64,000 nucleotides of DNA from Loktanella gaetbuli. GTDB lineage: Bacteria; Pseudomonadota; Alphaproteobacteria; Rhodobacterales; Rhodobacteraceae. Below are positions 24,012-32,713 of the stretch, one piece after another (position 1 is the first letter of the stretch; the number at the start of each line of letters is the position of its first letter). The DNA is taken from positions 1 through 64,000 of the forward strand of contig NZ_JAJATZ010000003.1 in assembly GCF_020531945.1 (NCBI RefSeq), written 5' to 3'. The notes beneath the pieces were generated by a model. The model saw only the letters and a program-made list of their open reading frames with translations. It ran no database searches and was not told where the DNA came from. The position numbers and the translations under genes are program-made.

Positions 24012-24751
24012 GCGCGGGCTGCGTCCATGCGCACGCGCATCTCGCGGATCGCACCATCCAGCCCCATAAAAATGGACTCGCCTATGATGAAATGACCGAT
24101 GTTCAGTTCGCGCACCTGCGGCAGCGCCGCGATCGGGCCAACGCTGTCGAATGTCAGACCGTGACCCACGTGCACCTCAAGACCCAGCTGATGCCCGTAG
24201 ATTGCCATATCGACCAGACGTTTCTGTTCAGCGTCACGGTCGGCCCAACGCCCCTCGGCCCATGCATCCGCATAAGCACCGGCGTGCAGTTCGATCACGG
24301 GCGCACCGATGCGGTGTGCGGCCTCGACCTGATCGCGGTCGGGAGCGACGAACAAAGAGATACGACATCCCGCCTCTTGCAGGGGGGCGAAATAGTCCGC
24401 CAGTACATTTGCCTGTCGGGCGACCTCCAACCCGCCTTCGGTTGTGCGTTCCTCGCGTTTCTCGGGGACAAGGCAAACGGCATGCGGTTTGGTGCGCAAG
24501 GCGATGTCGCGCATCTCGGCTGTTGCCGCCATTTCGAAATTCAGCGGTATCGACAACTTGTCCTTGAGCGCTGCCATATCGGCATCCCGGATGTGGCGAC
24601 GATCCTCGCGCAGGTGTGCCGTGATGCCGTCTGCGCCAGCATCCTGCGCCATCAGGGCCGCACGCAGGGGGTCGGGGTTGTCCCCGCCACGCGCGTTGCG
24701 CACGGTCGCCACGTGGTCGATATTCACGCCTAGACGCAGTTTCTCGGTCAT
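24008..24751 (-). CDS. pdxJ: Pyridoxine 5'-phosphate synthase
   Basis: A 247-residue PdxJ that condenses 1-deoxyxylulose 5-phosphate with aminoacetone 3-phosphate in the last ring-forming step of vitamin B6 synthesis. LGVNIDHVATVRNARGG at the start, DGITAHLREDRRHI, and the C-terminal GHGLTFDSVGPIAAL and ELNIGHFIIGES are diagnostic. The ATG at 24751 follows GGAGACAGTG and starts the family-like TEKLRLGVN; an ATG four codons upstream is less likely. Confidence 0.96.
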   Translation of the reverse strand: MTEKLRLGVNIDHVATVRNARGGDNPDPLRAALMAQDAGADGITAHLREDRRHIRDADMAALKDKLSIPLNFEMAATAEMRDIALRTKPHAVCLVPEKREERTTEGGLEVARQANVLADYFAPLQEAGCRISLFVAPDRDQVEAAHRIGAPVIELHAGAYADAWAEGRWADRDAEQKRLVDMAIYGHQLGLEVHVGHGLTFDSVGPIAALPQVRELNIGHFIIGESIFMGLDGAIREMRVRMDAARA

Positions 24752-24780
24752 CACTGTCTCCAATCGGTACTGGCTGGAAC

Positions 24781-25428
24781 CTAGTCCGAATTCCCTGCTT
24801 CGCCATCCCCGGATTTCGGCAGCGCCAACCTTTCAAGCTTGGCCCGGAGCCGTTTGCGCCGCCGGTTCTGCTGCGCCCTCAGAACAGGCACCACGAGAAA
24901 ATAGCAAAGCGTGGCAGAGATCGCACCGGGCACCAGGCCACCGATCAGGTAGGGCAGAAAAATGTCGTCGTAAAAAATCGCGAGGCCATGCCAGTCCGGC
25001 TTGGCCGGCGTAAAGAGCGCCAACAGGTTATGGGTCAGGTCCTTGCCCGCGTTCATGAACTTTGTGCCGATCGAATGCGGGTCCTGATGCGGACCCAACC
25101 CGAAAATCCAGCGCCCGAACCCCAGTGACGCAGCCGCAATCGGCAGATAGGTCAGCGGATTGCCAAAGAACGTCGCCATGAGCGCGGCCAGAATATTCCC
25201 GCGCATCAGACGCGCGATCAGCGCTGCGATCACGAAATGCAGGCCGTAAAACGGGGTAAAGGTGGTAAAAACACCAGCCCAGACGCCGCGACCGATTTTT
25301 TCAGGGGTGTCCGGCAGGCGTTGCAGGCGGCGCTGGACATACCAGAACGCCCGACGCCAACCGCCGTCGGGATACACGGCAGAGGCCATGACCCGCCAGG
25401 CCGGTCGCCTGTCCCTGCGTTTGAACAC
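24781..25428 (-). CDS. DUF2062 membrane protein
   Basis: A 215-residue protein that matches DUF2062: the core GVWAGVFTTFTPFYGLHFVIAA with NPLTYLPIAAASLGFGRW, plus a third hydrophobic segment near the C-terminus (YLIGGLVPGAISATLCYFLVVPVL), followed by a basic tail. It is an inner-membrane protein of unknown function. It lies between rsh and pdxJ with gaps of 23 and 29 bases and is probably co-transcribed. Confidence 0.85.
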   Translation of the reverse strand: MFKRRDRRPAWRVMASAVYPDGGWRRAFWYVQRRLQRLPDTPEKIGRGVWAGVFTTFTPFYGLHFVIAALIARLMRGNILAALMATFFGNPLTYLPIAAASLGFGRWIFGLGPHQDPHSIGTKFMNAGKDLTHNLLALFTPAKPDWHGLAIFYDDIFLPYLIGGLVPGAISATLCYFLVVPVLRAQQNRRRKRLRAKLERLALPKSGDGEAGNSD

Positions 25429-25451
25429 CCGGTTTCCCCTCGCCTCGTCGG

Positions 25452-27575
25452 TTAAGCGCCAGATTGCCCCGGATCACGCTGCCGCGACAGGTTGGACACA
25501 TTGCTGTCCGCCTCGATGGCGGTGACGACGCGGTGCAGATGGTCGGCGTCCCGCAAATCCACGTCAATCAGCAACCTAAAGTAATCCGGCTTGCGGTCGA
25601 TGAATTTCAGGTCGGAAATATTCGCGTCCTGTTCACCAATCAGCGTACAGATCCGTCCCAGCACCCCTGCATCGTTCGTGATCGAGATGTCGAGGGTCAC
25701 TGCATGAACGGGTTTATGTTGGCCCTCTTGCCACCGCAGATCAACCCAACGGTCCAGCTGATCCTCGTAGTCGACCAGTGCCTCGCAGTCGATGGCATGC
25801 ACCCGCACGCCTTGGCCACGGTAGGTGATCCCGATTATCCTCTCGCCCGGAACGGGCTGACAGCAGGCTGCACGCTGAAACTTCTGGTCGTCCCGCAGAC
25901 CCACGACAGCGCGGCTGGCGTCGACCTCACCGGTCGGACGTGTGTCCAGATCGGGATAGATGGCGCGCACGATGTCGCGCGCCGAAATCTCTGCGCTGCC
26001 CAAGCTGGCCAGCATGTCGTCGGCCGATCCCATCGCCAGCGTCTTTGCCGCCGTGCGCAGGGCCTTTTCCGTCATCTTCTTGCCTGCATTCTCAAAGGCG
26101 ACACGAACCAACTCACGCCCCAAACGCACGTAGCGGTCACGATCCTCTTCGCGCAGGAACTTGCGAATGGCCGTCTTGGCACGACCTGTCACGGCAATGT
26201 CGATCCATGTCGATTGCGGCGTCTGTCCGGCAGCGGTGATGATCTCGACCGATTGGCCATTTTTCAGGCGGGTCCATAGCGGCACGCGCAGGCCGTCCAC
26301 CTTGGCCCCCTGACAGGTTGTGCCGATACGGGTGTGAATGGCATAGGCAAAATCGATTGGCGTGGCACCACGCGGCAGCTTGATCACTTCGCCCTTGGGC
26401 GTGAAGCAAAACACCTGGTCGGTGTACATCTCCAGCTTGACCGCCTCGAGAAAGGCGTCGTGATCCTCGTCGTCCTCCAGTCGTTCGGTCAGTGCACTGA
26501 TCCATTTTACGGGGTCGACCGCAAATCGGTTCTCGACCCTCTCGCCGTTCTTGTAGGACCAATGCGCAGCCACGCCGGTTTCGGCGACTTCGTGCATTTC
26601 GCGCGTGCGGATCTGAACCTCGACCCGGCGACCGTCGCGGCCCGATACGGTCGTGTGGATCGACCGATAGCCGTTGGTTTTCGGCTGGCTGATATAGTCC
26701 TTGAAACGCCCCGGCACCGCGCGCCAACGTTGATGGATTGCGCCAAGGATGCGGTAGCAATCGCCTTCGGTCGCGGTGACGATCCGGAATCCATAGATAT
26801 CGGACAGGCGGGAAAACCCCTGATCCTTTTCCTGCATCTTGCGCCAGACCGAATAGGGCTTCTTGGCGCGCCCCATGACCTCGGCATCGATATCGGCGCG
26901 TTCCAACTCGACCCGAATATCGGATGTAATGCGGTTCACCACATCGCCCGATTCGCGCTGCAACATGATGAAACGGCGGATGATCGAATTGCGGGCCTCG
27001 GGGTTCAGCACGCGAAACGCCAGATCCTCGAGTTCCTCGCGCATCCATTGCATCCCCATCCGCCCCGCGAGAGGCGCATAGATATCCATGGTTTCGCGCG
27101 ATTTCTGGGCCTGCTTTTCCGGGCGCATGGACCTGATGGTGCGCATGTTGTGCAGACGGTCGGCCAATTTGACCAAGGTCACACGCAGGTCGCGGCTGGT
27201 CGCCATGAACAACTTGCGAAAATTCTCGGCCTCTTTGGTTTCACGGCTGTTGAGCTGGAGGTTCGTCAGTTTCGTGACGCCATCCACAAGTTCCGCAATT
27301 TCCTGACCGAACCGTTTCTGCACGATCGCGAAACTGGCTGGCGTGTCCTCGATGGTATCATGCAGCAGGGCAGTGATGATCGTGGCATCGTCCATCTGCA
27401 TCTTGGCCAGCGATTCGGCCACGGCGACGGGATGTGTGAAATACCTTTCACCGGAATGGCGAAACTGCCCCTCGTGCATCTGATCGCCGAACGCATAGGC
27501 GTCGGCGATCAATGCTGAATTCGTGCGGGGGTTGTAGGTGCGGACCAGTGCGATCAGGTCATCGGCTGTCGTCAT
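25452..27575 (-). CDS. rsh: Bifunctional (p)ppGpp synthetase/hydrolase
   Basis: A 707-residue RelA/SpoT homologue. The N-terminal HD hydrolase domain is intact (HPVAVAESLAKM and ALLHDTIEDTP, near residues 47-75), the synthetase domain has YGFRIVT and GYRSIHTTV (near 240-310), then TGS (FCFTPKGEVIKLPRGATPIDFAYAIH) and a C-terminal ACT domain. Both activities are expected, as in most alphaproteobacteria with one Rsh. It controls the stringent response. It follows rpoZ in the same direction; omega subunit and ppGpp binding are functionally linked in other proteobacteria. Confidence 0.96.
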   Translation of the reverse strand: MTTADDLIALVRTYNPRTNSALIADAYAFGDQMHEGQFRHSGERYFTHPVAVAESLAKMQMDDATIITALLHDTIEDTPASFAIVQKRFGQEIAELVDGVTKLTNLQLNSRETKEAENFRKLFMATSRDLRVTLVKLADRLHNMRTIRSMRPEKQAQKSRETMDIYAPLAGRMGMQWMREELEDLAFRVLNPEARNSIIRRFIMLQRESGDVVNRITSDIRVELERADIDAEVMGRAKKPYSVWRKMQEKDQGFSRLSDIYGFRIVTATEGDCYRILGAIHQRWRAVPGRFKDYISQPKTNGYRSIHTTVSGRDGRRVEVQIRTREMHEVAETGVAAHWSYKNGERVENRFAVDPVKWISALTERLEDDEDHDAFLEAVKLEMYTDQVFCFTPKGEVIKLPRGATPIDFAYAIHTRIGTTCQGAKVDGLRVPLWTRLKNGQSVEIITAAGQTPQSTWIDIAVTGRAKTAIRKFLREEDRDRYVRLGRELVRVAFENAGKKMTEKALRTAAKTLAMGSADDMLASLGSAEISARDIVRAIYPDLDTRPTGEVDASRAVVGLRDDQKFQRAACCQPVPGERIIGITYRGQGVRVHAIDCEALVDYEDQLDRWVDLRWQEGQHKPVHAVTLDISITNDAGVLGRICTLIGEQDANISDLKFIDRKPDYFRLLIDVDLRDADHLHRVVTAIEADSNVSNLSRQRDPGQSGA

Positions 27576-27615
27576 CGTGGTCCGGCACTCTCATGTCTGG
27601 GCCGGGGGCCGGCCG

Positions 27616-27969
27616 TCAGCGTTGACCCTGCGCTTCCATCAAGGCGCGCAGCAGCTTTTCTTCGGACATATCGTCCTCGACCGGCTTGTCCGATTCGGCA
27701 CCCATCAGCAGGGCCATCTGGTCCTCTTCGGGTTCATCGACTTCGATCTGGGTCTGGTTCGCCTCGATCATGCGTTCGCGCAGATCGTCGGCCTGCTGAG
27801 TCTCGTCTGCGATTTCGCGCAGGGACACGACAGGGTTCTTGTCGTTGTCGCGGCTGACGGTCACGGGTGAACCTGCTGCGATTTCACGCGCACGATGCGC
27901 GGCCAGCATGACGAGTTCAAACCGGTTCGGGACCTTGTCGACACAATCTTCGACGGTAACGCGGGCCAT
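27616..27969 (-). CDS. rpoZ: RNA polymerase omega subunit
   Basis: A 117-residue omega subunit, which helps assemble the beta' subunit and forms part of a ppGpp site in proteobacteria. The conserved start MARVTVEDCVDKVPNRFELV and AAHRAREIAAG are clear, and an acidic tail follows as in other alphaproteobacteria. The ATG at 27969 begins the family-standard sequence; an upstream in-frame reading overlaps folK and is ruled out. It is 40 bases upstream of rsh, so it heads the transcript. Confidence 0.95.
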   Translation of the reverse strand: MARVTVEDCVDKVPNRFELVMLAAHRAREIAAGSPVTVSRDNDKNPVVSLREIADETQQADDLRERMIEANQTQIEVDEPEEDQMALLMGAESDKPVEDDMSEEKLLRALMEAQGQR

Positions 27970-28057
27970 CGGCACACTCCTGTTGTTGTCCGAAATGGAT
28001 AGCAAGCCATGCTCATGCCACGCATCGCCCCGAAAGACAACCCGATTTCCCGTCCTG

Positions 28058-28648
28058 TCAAGCCTCTTGTCGGTCAGACCGCACGACACCTTTGCGTTGG
28101 TCCGCCGGCAGTTCGGCGCACATCTGCCGAACGGATTTACCCAGCACCGGATGAACCCAATCGGGTGCCACGTCACACAGAGGAATCAGCACGAATCCCC
28201 GATCCTGAACCCGCGGATGCGGCAGGATCAGTTCCGCAGGCCAACGCTCTTGCTGATCCTCCAGCGAGATGTTGCGCCAAGCCGACTGCGTTGTGACGCA
28301 AGGTAATATCAGGTCACCCAATCCGATCAGATCAAGATCAATCGGTCGCGGACCCCATCTTTTCTGGCGTATGCGCCCTGCGTCAGCCTCGATCTCATGC
28401 AGGCGTGCCAAGATATCTTCCGGTTCGAGCAGCGTCGGCACCGCCATCGCCGCATTCGTAAAATCCGAACCAATTCCAACAGGATAGGCGTCAGTGTCAT
28501 AAAGCGCAGACAGCCGCACGTCCGGACCGCCTTCCAAGGCGACAGCGACGGCTCTCGCAGCGATTGAAACAGCCTGCTGACGCTCGCTCGAAGCGTCAGA
28601 CCCATTGCCCCCCAATGCGACAAGCGCGATTCTGCTTGGTGCCGTCAC
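28058..28648 (-). CDS. folK: 2-amino-4-hydroxy-6-hydroxymethyldihydropteridine diphosphokinase
   Basis: A 196-residue HPPK that transfers pyrophosphate to the pterin in folate synthesis. ALVALGGNGSDASSE begins the fold, FTNAAMAVPTLLEPEDILARLHEIE gives the substrate region, and RWGPRPIDLDLIGLGD is the HPPK signature. HPRVQDRGFVLIPL ends the domain. It stands upstream of rpoZ in the same direction, with 88 bases between them, and is divergent from the NYN gene. Confidence 0.93.
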   Translation of the reverse strand: MTAPSRIALVALGGNGSDASSERQQAVSIAARAVAVALEGGPDVRLSALYDTDAYPVGIGSDFTNAAMAVPTLLEPEDILARLHEIEADAGRIRQKRWGPRPIDLDLIGLGDLILPCVTTQSAWRNISLEDQQERWPAELILPHPRVQDRGFVLIPLCDVAPDWVHPVLGKSVRQMCAELPADQRKGVVRSDRQEA

Positions 28649-28762
28649 GGTCTGCTTGCAACCTCATTACCCGGTCTCATATAGAACCAGTCTCTTCGCT
28701 ACTTTGGCAGATGTCAGCCTCTGTTTCTGAAAAATTTAAACGGCTTTCAAAAAGGCTACGTG

Positions 28763-29341
28763 ATGTTTTACCGCGACGAAAGATTGGCCCTCTTCATAGA
28801 CGGAGCGAATCTCTATGCTGCAGCCAAAGCGCTCGGCTTTGATATCGACTACAAACTGCTGCGCGCGGAATTCATGCGGCGTGGCAAACTGCTGCGCGCA
28901 TTCTACTACACGGCGCTTTTGGAAAATGACGACTTCTCTCCGATCCGTCCGCTGGTCGACTGGCTGAACTACAACGGTTTCAACATGGTGACCAAGCCGG
29001 CCAAGGAATTCACGGATTCCATGGGCCGTCGCAAGATCAAGGGCAACATGGACATCGAACTGACCGTCGATGCGATGGAACTGGCCCCGCATGTCGATCA
29101 CATCGTACTGTTTTCCGGCGACGGTGATTTTCGCCCGCTTGTTGAATCCCTCCAACGCAAAGGTGTGCGCGTTTCCGTGGTTTCGACCATTCGCAGCCAG
29201 CCCCCGATGATTGCAGACGAACTGCGTCGCCAGTGCGACAATTTCATCGAACTGGATGAACTGCGCGATGTCATTGGCCGCCCACCGCGCGAGCCACGCG
29301 GGCAATCAGACGAAGACCAAGCAATAACCGAAGCAGACTGA
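28763..29341 (+). CDS. NYN domain protein (LabA/DUF88 family)
   Basis: A 192-residue NYN (PIN-like) nuclease-fold protein. Acidic residues are in ALFIDGANLYAAAKAL near the start and FSGDGDFRPLVESLQRKG near residue 115, the usual metal-binding positions. Such proteins are predicted RNases; members include LabA and the eukaryotic MARF1 domain. The acidic C-terminal tail is short. The ATG at 28763 is preceded directly by an in-frame GTG, but the second start gives the normal FYRDERLALFIDG. A strong terminator follows. Confidence 0.85.
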   Translation: MFYRDERLALFIDGANLYAAAKALGFDIDYKLLRAEFMRRGKLLRAFYYTALLENDDFSPIRPLVDWLNYNGFNMVTKPAKEFTDSMGRRKIKGNMDIELTVDAMELAPHVDHIVLFSGDGDFRPLVESLQRKGVRVSVVSTIRSQPPMIADELRRQCDNFIELDELRDVIGRPPREPRGQSDEDQAITEAD

Positions 29342-29365
29342 CCCGCGCAGACCGAACGAGCGATG

Positions 29366-29400
29366 CAAGGCCCGCAGCATGATCCTGCGGGCCTTTTGTT
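29366..29400 (+). terminator. Intrinsic terminator of the NYN gene
   Basis: AAGGCCCGCAG (29367-29377) and CTGCGGGCCTT (29385-29395) form an 11-bp perfect stem with a 7-base loop, followed by a TTTTGTTT run. It begins 25 bases after the NYN stop codon, upstream of ispH. Confidence 0.85.
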
Positions 29401-29473
29401 TGGGTAGAACCGCACACTGGACCTGCTGCATAAGCCCGCCTATCTAGACAGCACACGGACCGAAAGGCACCCC

Positions 29474-30424
29474 ATGTCAAAGATGCCCCTGACACTCTAC
29501 CTTGCCGCGCCGCGCGGGTTCTGCGCCGGTGTCGACCGCGCGATCAAGATCGTGGAAATGGCGCTGGACAAATGGGGTGCGCCCGTTTTCGTCCGGCACG
29601 AGATCGTGCACAACAAATTCGTGGTCGACGGTTTGCGCGACAAGGGTGCGGTTTTTGTCGAAACGCTGGACGAATGCCCCGATGACCGGCCTGTCATCTT
29701 TTCCGCGCATGGTGTCCCCAAGGCGGTCCCCGCCGCTGCCGCCAAACGCGAGATGGTCTATGTGGACGCAACCTGCCCCCTGGTCAGCAAGGTCCATATC
29801 GAGGCGCAGCGCCACGCGGACAACGGGTTGCAGATGATCATGATCGGCCATGCGGGTCATCCCGAAACAGTCGGCACGATGGGGCAATTGCCAGAGGGTG
29901 ATGTGCTACTGGTCGAAACGGTCGAGGACGTGGCACATGTGCATGTGCGCGACCCCGAACGGCTGGCATTCGTGACGCAGACCACATTGTCTGTGGATGA
30001 CACCATCGACATCGTCGAGGCACTGAAAACCCGGTTCCCGGCAATCGTCGGCCCCCACAAGGAAGACATCTGCTACGCCACGACAAACCGCCAGGAGGCG
30101 GTCAAGGCGATGGCCCCGAAGTGCGACGCCATGCTGGTTGTCGGCGCGCCGAATTCGTCCAACTCGAAACGCCTCGTCGAAGTCGGCACCAAGGCAGGTT
30201 GCCCCTATTCCCAGCTGGTCCAACGCGCGGCAGATATCGACTGGCGCGCCTTGGACGGGATCACGTCAATGGGCATCACCGCCGGGGCATCTGCACCCGA
30301 GGTCCTGATCGAAGAAGTCATCCAGGCCTTCAGGGATCGTTACGAGGTGACGGTCGAAATGGTCGAAACCGCGGTCGAAAATGTCGAATTCAAGGTGCCA
30401 CGCGTTTTGCGTGAACCAGCCTGA
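29474..30424 (+). CDS. ispH: 4-hydroxy-3-methylbut-2-enyl diphosphate reductase
   Basis: A 316-residue [4Fe-4S] enzyme, the last step of the MEP isoprenoid pathway, giving IPP and DMAPP. The three cluster cysteines lie in PRGFCAGVDRAIKI, DATCPLVSKVH and the segment EDICYATTNRQ, with the HAGHPETVGTMGQ and GAPNSSNSKRLVEV motifs also intact. The start with MSKMPLTLYLAAPRGFCAG is standard. It is the first gene after a terminator and convergent with the cupin gene. Confidence 0.95.
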   Translation: MSKMPLTLYLAAPRGFCAGVDRAIKIVEMALDKWGAPVFVRHEIVHNKFVVDGLRDKGAVFVETLDECPDDRPVIFSAHGVPKAVPAAAAKREMVYVDATCPLVSKVHIEAQRHADNGLQMIMIGHAGHPETVGTMGQLPEGDVLLVETVEDVAHVHVRDPERLAFVTQTTLSVDDTIDIVEALKTRFPAIVGPHKEDICYATTNRQEAVKAMAPKCDAMLVVGAPNSSNSKRLVEVGTKAGCPYSQLVQRAADIDWRALDGITSMGITAGASAPEVLIEEVIQAFRDRYEVTVEMVETAVENVEFKVPRVLREPA

Positions 30425-30436
30425 GGGGACCACCCT

Positions 30437-30868
30437 TCAGATCGCGATGGCGGCCTGCAAGACAGGATCAGCTTCGGCGGAAAAACGGTATTCGACGTCT
30501 GAAAACCGATCTTGTGGAAAACCATACAGGAACCGCAACCCGTCCTCGCCTGCCACAACGCAATGTTCGGCATCGGCGGGGATGTACAAGGCAACGCCTG
30601 GTCGCAAATCGTGGTCAATTCCGTCGATCGTGACGATCCCCTGCCCCGACAGGCAAAAGTAGAACTCGCACGGTGAATGGCGGTGCGAATGCAATGTGCC
30701 CGCCGGTCCGAATTCCGCCACACCCAGCGTCAGGCTGGATGTCTGGGTCCGGTCGCCTGAAAACAACGTCCGCCACTGCACGGTACCGTGCCGGGGGTCA
30801 TCAAAAGCCTCGAGCGGTGCGTGATCGGCATTTGCCACGGTCGCAACCGCCTGTGTCAGAAAATCCAT
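30437..30868 (-). CDS. Small cupin-domain protein
   Basis: A 143-residue single-domain cupin. Motif 1 is HSHRHSPCEFYFCLSG, supplying His-x-His, Glu and Tyr (HxHxxxExY pattern); motif 2 is PGVALYIPADAEHCV with the final His. A metal-dependent enzyme or sensor is likely. The HxHxxxExY arrangement also occurs in cupin-type DMSP lyases (DddW, DddL, DddQ), and DddW has a similar length, so a role in DMSP cleavage is possible but not shown. The ATG at 30868 has AGGAGG 8 bases upstream. It is monocistronic. Confidence 0.75.
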   Translation of the reverse strand: MDFLTQAVATVANADHAPLEAFDDPRHGTVQWRTLFSGDRTQTSSLTLGVAEFGPAGTLHSHRHSPCEFYFCLSGQGIVTIDGIDHDLRPGVALYIPADAEHCVVAGEDGLRFLYGFPQDRFSDVEYRFSAEADPVLQAAIAI

Positions 30869-31041
30869 GCCAACGCCTCCTCGCTGGTTCACCCTCGCAG
30901 GTATTTGGATCGCGATTCATCGCCATGTCCGCACTATTTCCGACACCAAAGGCCACAAAACGACGTGTCGCGTTGTGCAACGCCCGGCAGATCATCTATC
31001 AAACGCCTATCTGATCCATCCAAGCACAAAGGCCGACCCTG

Positions 31042-31482
31042 ATGTTTCGCATTCCGACCGGACCACTTGTCCTGGGCCTTGCCGGGCTTTTGCCGTTTTT
31101 GTGGGGCGCGTTGACGGCAATGGTGCCAGCACTGGGCGACTGGGCCCTGCTGACGCTGGGCGGAAGATTCACCGCACCCTTTGTGCAGCTGTCGTACGGC
31201 AGTGTGATCCTGTCGTTCATGTCCGGGGTCCTGTGGGGCTTTGCCACGCGACAGGACCGCTGGCTGCCCTATGCGTTGTCGGTCATTCCCGCCCTCTGGG
31301 CATTCTTCATGGTCGGCGGCGGACCGACAACGGCCGCGATCAACCTGGTTGCGGGTTTTGTCGGCCTGCTGCTGCTGGACTGGCAATTCGCAAAGGCCGG
31401 TTGGGCCCCACAATGGTGGATGAAACTGCGCGCCCTGCTGACGGGCATCGTCGTGATCAGTTTCCTGCCGCTGATCCTGTAA
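31042..31482 (+). CDS. DUF3429 membrane protein
   Basis: A 146-residue integral membrane protein with about five hydrophobic helices, consistent with DUF3429: the SYGSVILSFMSGVLWGFA segment and the RWLPYALSVIPAL helix are typical. The family is found in proteobacteria and fungi and has no known function. It is followed 79 bases later by rnhA in the same direction. The 173-base gap before it holds no visible gene or convincing promoter. Confidence 0.85.
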   Translation: MFRIPTGPLVLGLAGLLPFLWGALTAMVPALGDWALLTLGGRFTAPFVQLSYGSVILSFMSGVLWGFATRQDRWLPYALSVIPALWAFFMVGGGPTTAAINLVAGFVGLLLLDWQFAKAGWAPQWWMKLRALLTGIVVISFLPLIL

Positions 31483-31561
31483 CGCAACGCGCCCGGGACT
31501 GGACACCGCGACCACATCCCTTGATGAGAGGCACAGCTTTACCCGCCGAAAGACCTGATCC

Positions 31562-32014
31562 ATGCCCAAGCTTTATGCCTATACAGATGGTGCCTGTTCC
31601 GGAAATCCCGGCCCCGGCGGATGGGGCTGCCTGCTAATCGCACGCGAAGGCGACACCGTGATCAAGGAACGCGAATTGCAGGGCGGTGCCGCAAAGACGA
31701 CCAATAACCAGATGGAACTGCTGGCAGCGATCAGCGCACTGGAATCCCTGACGAAGCGAAGTGCGATTACGATCGTGACAGACAGCTCTTACGTCAAGGA
31801 TGGGATCACGACCTGGATACACGGCTGGAAAAAGCGCGGCTGGCAGACCGCGGCCAAAAAACCCGTCAAGAACGAAGAACTGTGGAAACGACTTGATGCC
31901 GCGACCCAATCCCATGACGTCAGCTGGGAATGGGTCAAGGGGCACGCAGGCCATCCTGAAAACGAACGCGCCGATGCGCTTGCGCGGGCCGGCATGGCAC
32001 CCTTCAAACCATGA
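31562..32014 (+). CDS. rnhA: Ribonuclease HI
   Basis: A 150-residue RNase HI that degrades RNA in RNA-DNA hybrids. The catalytic residues are visible: Asp in YTDGACSGNPGPGGWG (residue 8), Glu in NQMELLAAI, Asp in TDSSYVKDGI, and Asp in NERADALARAG with the His in KGHAGHPEN. Length is normal. Its TGA overlaps the ATG of the TRIC-channel gene by 4 bases. Confidence 0.96.
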   Translation: MPKLYAYTDGACSGNPGPGGWGCLLIAREGDTVIKERELQGGAAKTTNNQMELLAAISALESLTKRSAITIVTDSSYVKDGITTWIHGWKKRGWQTAAKKPVKNEELWKRLDAATQSHDVSWEWVKGHAGHPENERADALARAGMAPFKP

Positions 32015-32661
32015 TCGCGGTAGACCTGCCCGACCTGATGCCGATGCTGGTCGCACTCGACTATGCATCTGTGTTCATCTTTGCGATTACCGGTGCGTTG
32101 GTCGCCAGCCGCGCGCAACTTGACGTGGTGGGGTTTGTTTTTGTTGCGGCCCTGACGGCGACCGGCGGCGGCACGCTACGCGACGTCTTGTTGAACCGCG
32201 ACATGGTGTTCTGGATCGCGGACCCGACCTATATCGCCGTCGCGGGGATCGCTGCGATCATCGTATTTTTCACCGCCCACCGGCTCGAAAGCCGCTATGC
32301 CGGCATCGTCTGGTTCGATGCCTTGGCACTGGCTGTCGCCGTGCCCGCAGGCGTCGGCGTGGCGCGCGCCATGGGTATGGACTGGCCAATCGTTTTGATC
32401 ATGGGCATCGCGACGGGATGTTTCGGGGGCCTGATGCGCGACGTTGTCTGCAACGAAGTGCCGCTGGTCCTGAAACAAGGAGAGCTGTACGTGACCTGCG
32501 CCCTCGCGGGGGCGGTGGCTGCGGTGACCTGTCAGGCGTTCGGCCTGAATGGGGCTGCACCATTGCTCGTCTGCGCATTGACAACATTCGCCCTGCGGGC
32601 TGGCAGCATCACACTGGGTTGGCGTCTGCCTGTCTACAAAGGTTTCCCGCCCCGCCAGTAG
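32011..32661 (+). CDS. Trimeric intracellular cation channel family protein (UPF0126)
   Basis: A 216-residue membrane protein with an internal repeat of about three helices each. The glycine-rich hallmark motifs TGGGTLRDVLL and TGCFGGLMRDVVCNE occur once in each half. This is the YadS/TRIC fold; bacterial members conduct potassium or amino acids as trimers. A seventh C-terminal helix precedes a basic end. It is coupled to rnhA by a 4-base overlap. Confidence 0.88.
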   Translation: MIAVDLPDLMPMLVALDYASVFIFAITGALVASRAQLDVVGFVFVAALTATGGGTLRDVLLNRDMVFWIADPTYIAVAGIAAIIVFFTAHRLESRYAGIVWFDALALAVAVPAGVGVARAMGMDWPIVLIMGIATGCFGGLMRDVVCNEVPLVLKQGELYVTCALAGAVAAVTCQAFGLNGAAPLLVCALTTFALRAGSITLGWRLPVYKGFPPRQ

Positions 32662-32713
32662 GGGACGGCGGGCGGGGCGTCGTGCCGGGCGCAGCCCGAT
32701 GCACGCGGGTCGT

